Shown here: in pieces, positions 62,103-64,000 of the stretch | Position numbering within the stretch: the first letter of the stretch is position 1 | Layout of the letters: each line of letters starts with the position of its first letter | Source of the DNA: Williamsia muralis | Lineage (GTDB): Bacteria > Actinomycetota > Actinomycetes > Mycobacteriales > Mycobacteriaceae | DNA length: 64,000 nt | Assembly (NCBI RefSeq): GCF_002735905.1 | Contig: NZ_PEBD01000010.1 | Coordinates: 744,001 to 808,000 of the forward strand | Direction: 5' to 3' | Translations under genes and position numbers: made by a program | The notes under the pieces: model-generated | Told to the model about the DNA's origin: nothing | Seen by the model: the letters and a program-made list of their open reading frames with translations, nothing else | Database searches by the model: none

Positions 62103-63599
62103 TCAGAGAGCGATGTTCACTGATTTGGTCTCGGTGTAGAGATCGATCGCCGAGTTGCCCAGTTCGCGGCCCCAGCCGGACTGCTTGTAGCCACCGAACG
62201 GCATCGCGGTGTCGAACCCGTTGTACTGGTTGACCCAGACCGAACCGGCCTTGATGCGCCTGGCTGTCTTGTGTGCCTTGGACAGGTCTCGGGTCCAGAT
62301 GCCGGCGGCGAGTCCGTAGATCGAGTTGTTGGCTGCAGCCACCACGTCATCTCCGTCGAAGGGCATTGCGGCCACCACTGGGCCGAAGATCTCTTCCTCG
62401 ACGATCGAGAAACTCGGCTCGACGTCCACGAATACGGTGGGTTCGATGAAGTATCCCTCGTCACCCCAACGCTTTCCGCCGGTCAGCGCCCGTGCTCCGT
62501 CGGCAAGGCCCTGAGCGAGATAGCCACTGACCTTGTCGAACTGCTCCTGCGAGATGAGCGGGCCGAGTTCGGTGGTGGGATCGAGGCCAGGCCCGATCTT
62601 GGCCTTTGATGCAGCCTCTGCGACGGCAGCGGTGAAGTCGTCGAAGATCGGGCGCTCCACGAAGAGTCGCGTGCCCGCGACGCAGCACTGGCCGTGGTTG
62701 AACATCCATGCGGCGACCGAACCGGCCACGGCCTGCTCGAAGTCGGCGTCGGCGAACACGATGTTCGGGCTCTTGCCGCCCAATTCGAGGGAGACCTTCT
62801 TGAGATTGCCCTGCGCGGCCGCGACGATTTTCTTGCCGACCTCGGTGGACCCGGTGAACGCGATCTTGTCCACGTCCGGATGTGCCGTCAGGGCGGCGCC
62901 GGCGTCACCGAAGCCGGTGACGATGTTGACGACCCCGGGAGGAAATCCTGCCTCTTCGAAGATCTCGCCCAAAAGCAGTGCGGTCAAGGGGGTTTGTTCG
63001 GCAGGTTTGAGCACCACGGTGTTGCCGGCCGCGAGTGCGGGGGCCAACTTGAACGACGCCATCAGGAGCGGGAAGTTCCACGGAACGATGAGGCCGCATA
63101 CCCCGACGGGGTCACGCAGGGTGTACGCGTGGAACTCGCCGCCCGGGACGAAGGGCATCGACACGTTGACCGTTGATCCGAAGATCTTGGTGCACAGTCC
63201 CGCGTTGTATCGGAAGATGTCGGCCGACCACGCCGTGTCGACAGCCGCGGCGATACCCGCTGATTTGCCGTTGTCCAAGGCTTCGAGCTGGCCGAATTCC
63301 TCCGCGCGTTCGGTGAGCAGATCACCGACCCGCCAGAGCAGACGTTCGCGCTCGTTCGGCTTCATCCGGGCCCATGGTCCGTCGTCGAATGCGCGCCGGG
63401 CGGCCCGGACCGCTCGGTCGACGTCGGCGGCGTCGCCGTGGGCGACGTCGGTGATGGGAGCCGTGGTGGCCGGGTCGAAGGTGGTGAAGGTCTTGCCCGA
63501 CGCGGCACCTGTCCACTCACCCCCGATCAGCATCGAACGGTCGGTGGAAATGAAATCCCTTACCCGCGATGTCAATTGGGGCTCGGCAATGGCGGTCAT
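62103..63599 (-). CDS. Aldehyde dehydrogenase (class 1/2-like)
   Basis: 498 residues from ATG 63599 behind AGGAG; seven in-frame upstream residues are rejected. LELGGKSPNIVF holds the general base Glu272, and NHGQCC the catalytic Cys306; the FTGSTEVGKK coenzyme region is present. It oxidises an aldehyde to the acid with NAD. It precedes the alcohol dehydrogenase on the same strand and follows the Fis-type activator gene, a layout known for acetaldehyde/acetone-type catabolic operons controlled by AcoR/MimR-like regulators. Confidence 0.92.
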   Translation of the reverse strand: MTAIAEPQLTSRVRDFISTDRSMLIGGEWTGAASGKTFTTFDPATTAPITDVAHGDAADVDRAVRAARRAFDDGPWARMKPNERERLLWRVGDLLTERAEEFGQLEALDNGKSAGIAAAVDTAWSADIFRYNAGLCTKIFGSTVNVSMPFVPGGEFHAYTLRDPVGVCGLIVPWNFPLLMASFKLAPALAAGNTVVLKPAEQTPLTALLLGEIFEEAGFPPGVVNIVTGFGDAGAALTAHPDVDKIAFTGSTEVGKKIVAAAQGNLKKVSLELGGKSPNIVFADADFEQAVAGSVAAWMFNHGQCCVAGTRLFVERPIFDDFTAAVAEAASKAKIGPGLDPTTELGPLISQEQFDKVSGYLAQGLADGARALTGGKRWGDEGYFIEPTVFVDVEPSFSIVEEEIFGPVVAAMPFDGDDVVAAANNSIYGLAAGIWTRDLSKAHKTARRIKAGSVWVNQYNGFDTAMPFGGYKQSGWGRELGNSAIDLYTETKSVNIAL

Positions 63600-63733
63600 A
63601 CATTCTCCTAGCGTCAGCATGCACAGTCGTTTATGTGACTGCGGTCATAGTGCCAACGAAAGGTGGTGCCCAACTGTCCGGAATCTGTACACCCTGCCGG
63701 ACGCCGAGGATCATCCTGTCGGTCGAACGAGCC
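63600..63733 (-). promoter_or_regulatory. Control region of the ALDH-ADH operon with GTCCGG/CCGGAC repeat
   Basis: 134 bases between the activator gene end and the ALDH start. An inverted repeat GTCCGG (63676-63681) and CCGGAC (63697-63702) with 15 bases between contains a TGTACA-like core (CTGTACACC). It may be the activator's binding site. No confident -10/-35 was assigned. Confidence 0.4.
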
Positions 63734-64000
63734 TCAGTGATCGATGTCCAGTGCGCGAAGCCGGGTGTACAGCGTGCTGCGACTGATACCCAGCATCTTC
63801 GCTGCGTGGACCTTGTTGCCCTCGCTGGCCTGCATGGCCTCGACGATCGCCTGACGTTCGGCCCGGTCGCGTCCGGACAGCCGGTGCGCGCGCGTGGTGG
63901 TCTGATGGTGCGCAGGCAGGTCGGCAACCGTGATCACCCGATCCGCGCGGCGGGCGGCGTTGTCGGCCGCGGTTCGCAGAACCATCGTGAGTTCGGTCAG
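63734..64000 (-). CDS. Fis/AcoR-type transcriptional activator, C-terminal part (partial)
   Basis: Only the last 88 residues are in the window; the frame is open at base 64000, so the true start lies outside although an internal ATG occurs at 63985. The C-terminal helix-turn-helix (EGNKVHAAKMLGISRSTLYTRLRAL) is the Fis type found at the end of NtrC/AcoR activators. In actinobacteria such proteins often have GAF domains and activate alcohol or acetoin catabolism. The adjacent ADH and ALDH genes fit this role. Confidence 0.8.
   Translation of the reverse strand: MTELTMVLRTAADNAARRADRVITVADLPAHHQTTTRAHRLSGRDRAERQAIVEAMQASEGNKVHAAKMLGISRSTLYTRLRALDIDH

Overview
The window is about 64 kb of very GC-rich DNA with tightly packed genes, frequent GTG starts and many 4-base ATGA/GTGA overlaps. 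Gene content (wax ester synthase/DGAT pairs, a CYP51-CYP123-ferredoxin operon like Rv0763c-Rv0771 of Mycobacterium tuberculosis, an accA2/accD2-like acyl-CoA operon, 13E12-type HNH proteins, AveC-like membrane proteins) points to the order Mycobacteriales. A Gordonia/Rhodococcus/Nocardia/Mycobacterium relative is likely, but the genus cannot be fixed from this sequence alone. I see no rRNA or tRNA genes, insertion sequences, phage genes or CRISPR arrays. The window reads as chromosomal catabolic and lipid-metabolism territory.

Layout. 1-3072: end of an APH-type kinase, a DapB-like dehydrogenase and a DUF222/HNH protein. 3164-8765: a TetR repressor with twin operators faces a flavin monooxygenase, an alpha/beta hydrolase and an acyl-CoA synthetase; an SDR follows the repressor. 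8842-15515: a zinc alcohol dehydrogenase-SDR-IclR-Baeyer-Villiger monooxygenase operon diverges from an epoxide-hydrolase-like protein and an Abhydrolase_10 protein, a plausible alcohol to ketone to ester to acid module. 15582-20266: single-gene metabolism (phosphoesterase, methyltransferase, quinone reductase, DUF2277, amidohydrolase, epimerase). 20255-25723: two related molybdopterin oxidoreductases cotranscribed with an AveC-like membrane protein. 25974-30857: a TetR regulator, then two wax ester synthase/DGATs and a hydrolase; the same operator-like sequence lies before the regulator and before the WS/DGAT genes.

31838-36663: a branched-chain-amino-acid-type ABC importer with LivH, LivM and LivG fused in one chain. 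It is followed by a pair of 21-bp minisatellite arrays in inverted orientation. 37045-49362: an oxidoreductase group (LLM flavoenzyme, CMD protein, 3-HIBDH-like, SDR, ALDH) diverges from a nine-gene TetR-CYP123-SDR-CYP51-ferredoxin operon, which carries four further genes including an unrecognised 418-residue protein. 49413-59159: a compact acyl-CoA carboxylase operon (TIGR03084, AtuA-like, acyl-CoA dehydrogenase, carboxyltransferase, biotin carboxylase, acyl-CoA dehydrogenase, crotonase, TetR) behind a near-perfect inverted repeat. 59240-60882: a START-like protein and ArsR regulator behind twin 7-4-7 palindromes, then another crotonase. 60946-64000: NDMA-type alcohol dehydrogenase, aldehyde dehydrogenase and the C-terminus of a Fis-type activator.

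The main regulatory reading is that most modules carry their own TetR, IclR or ArsR gene and a visible palindrome in the control region beside or before it. Two paralogous TetR proteins (30946 and 41562) sit near two matching GGACAC-type operators, suggesting that the ABC importer and the CYP51 operon respond to related ligands. Functions beyond family level are inference.
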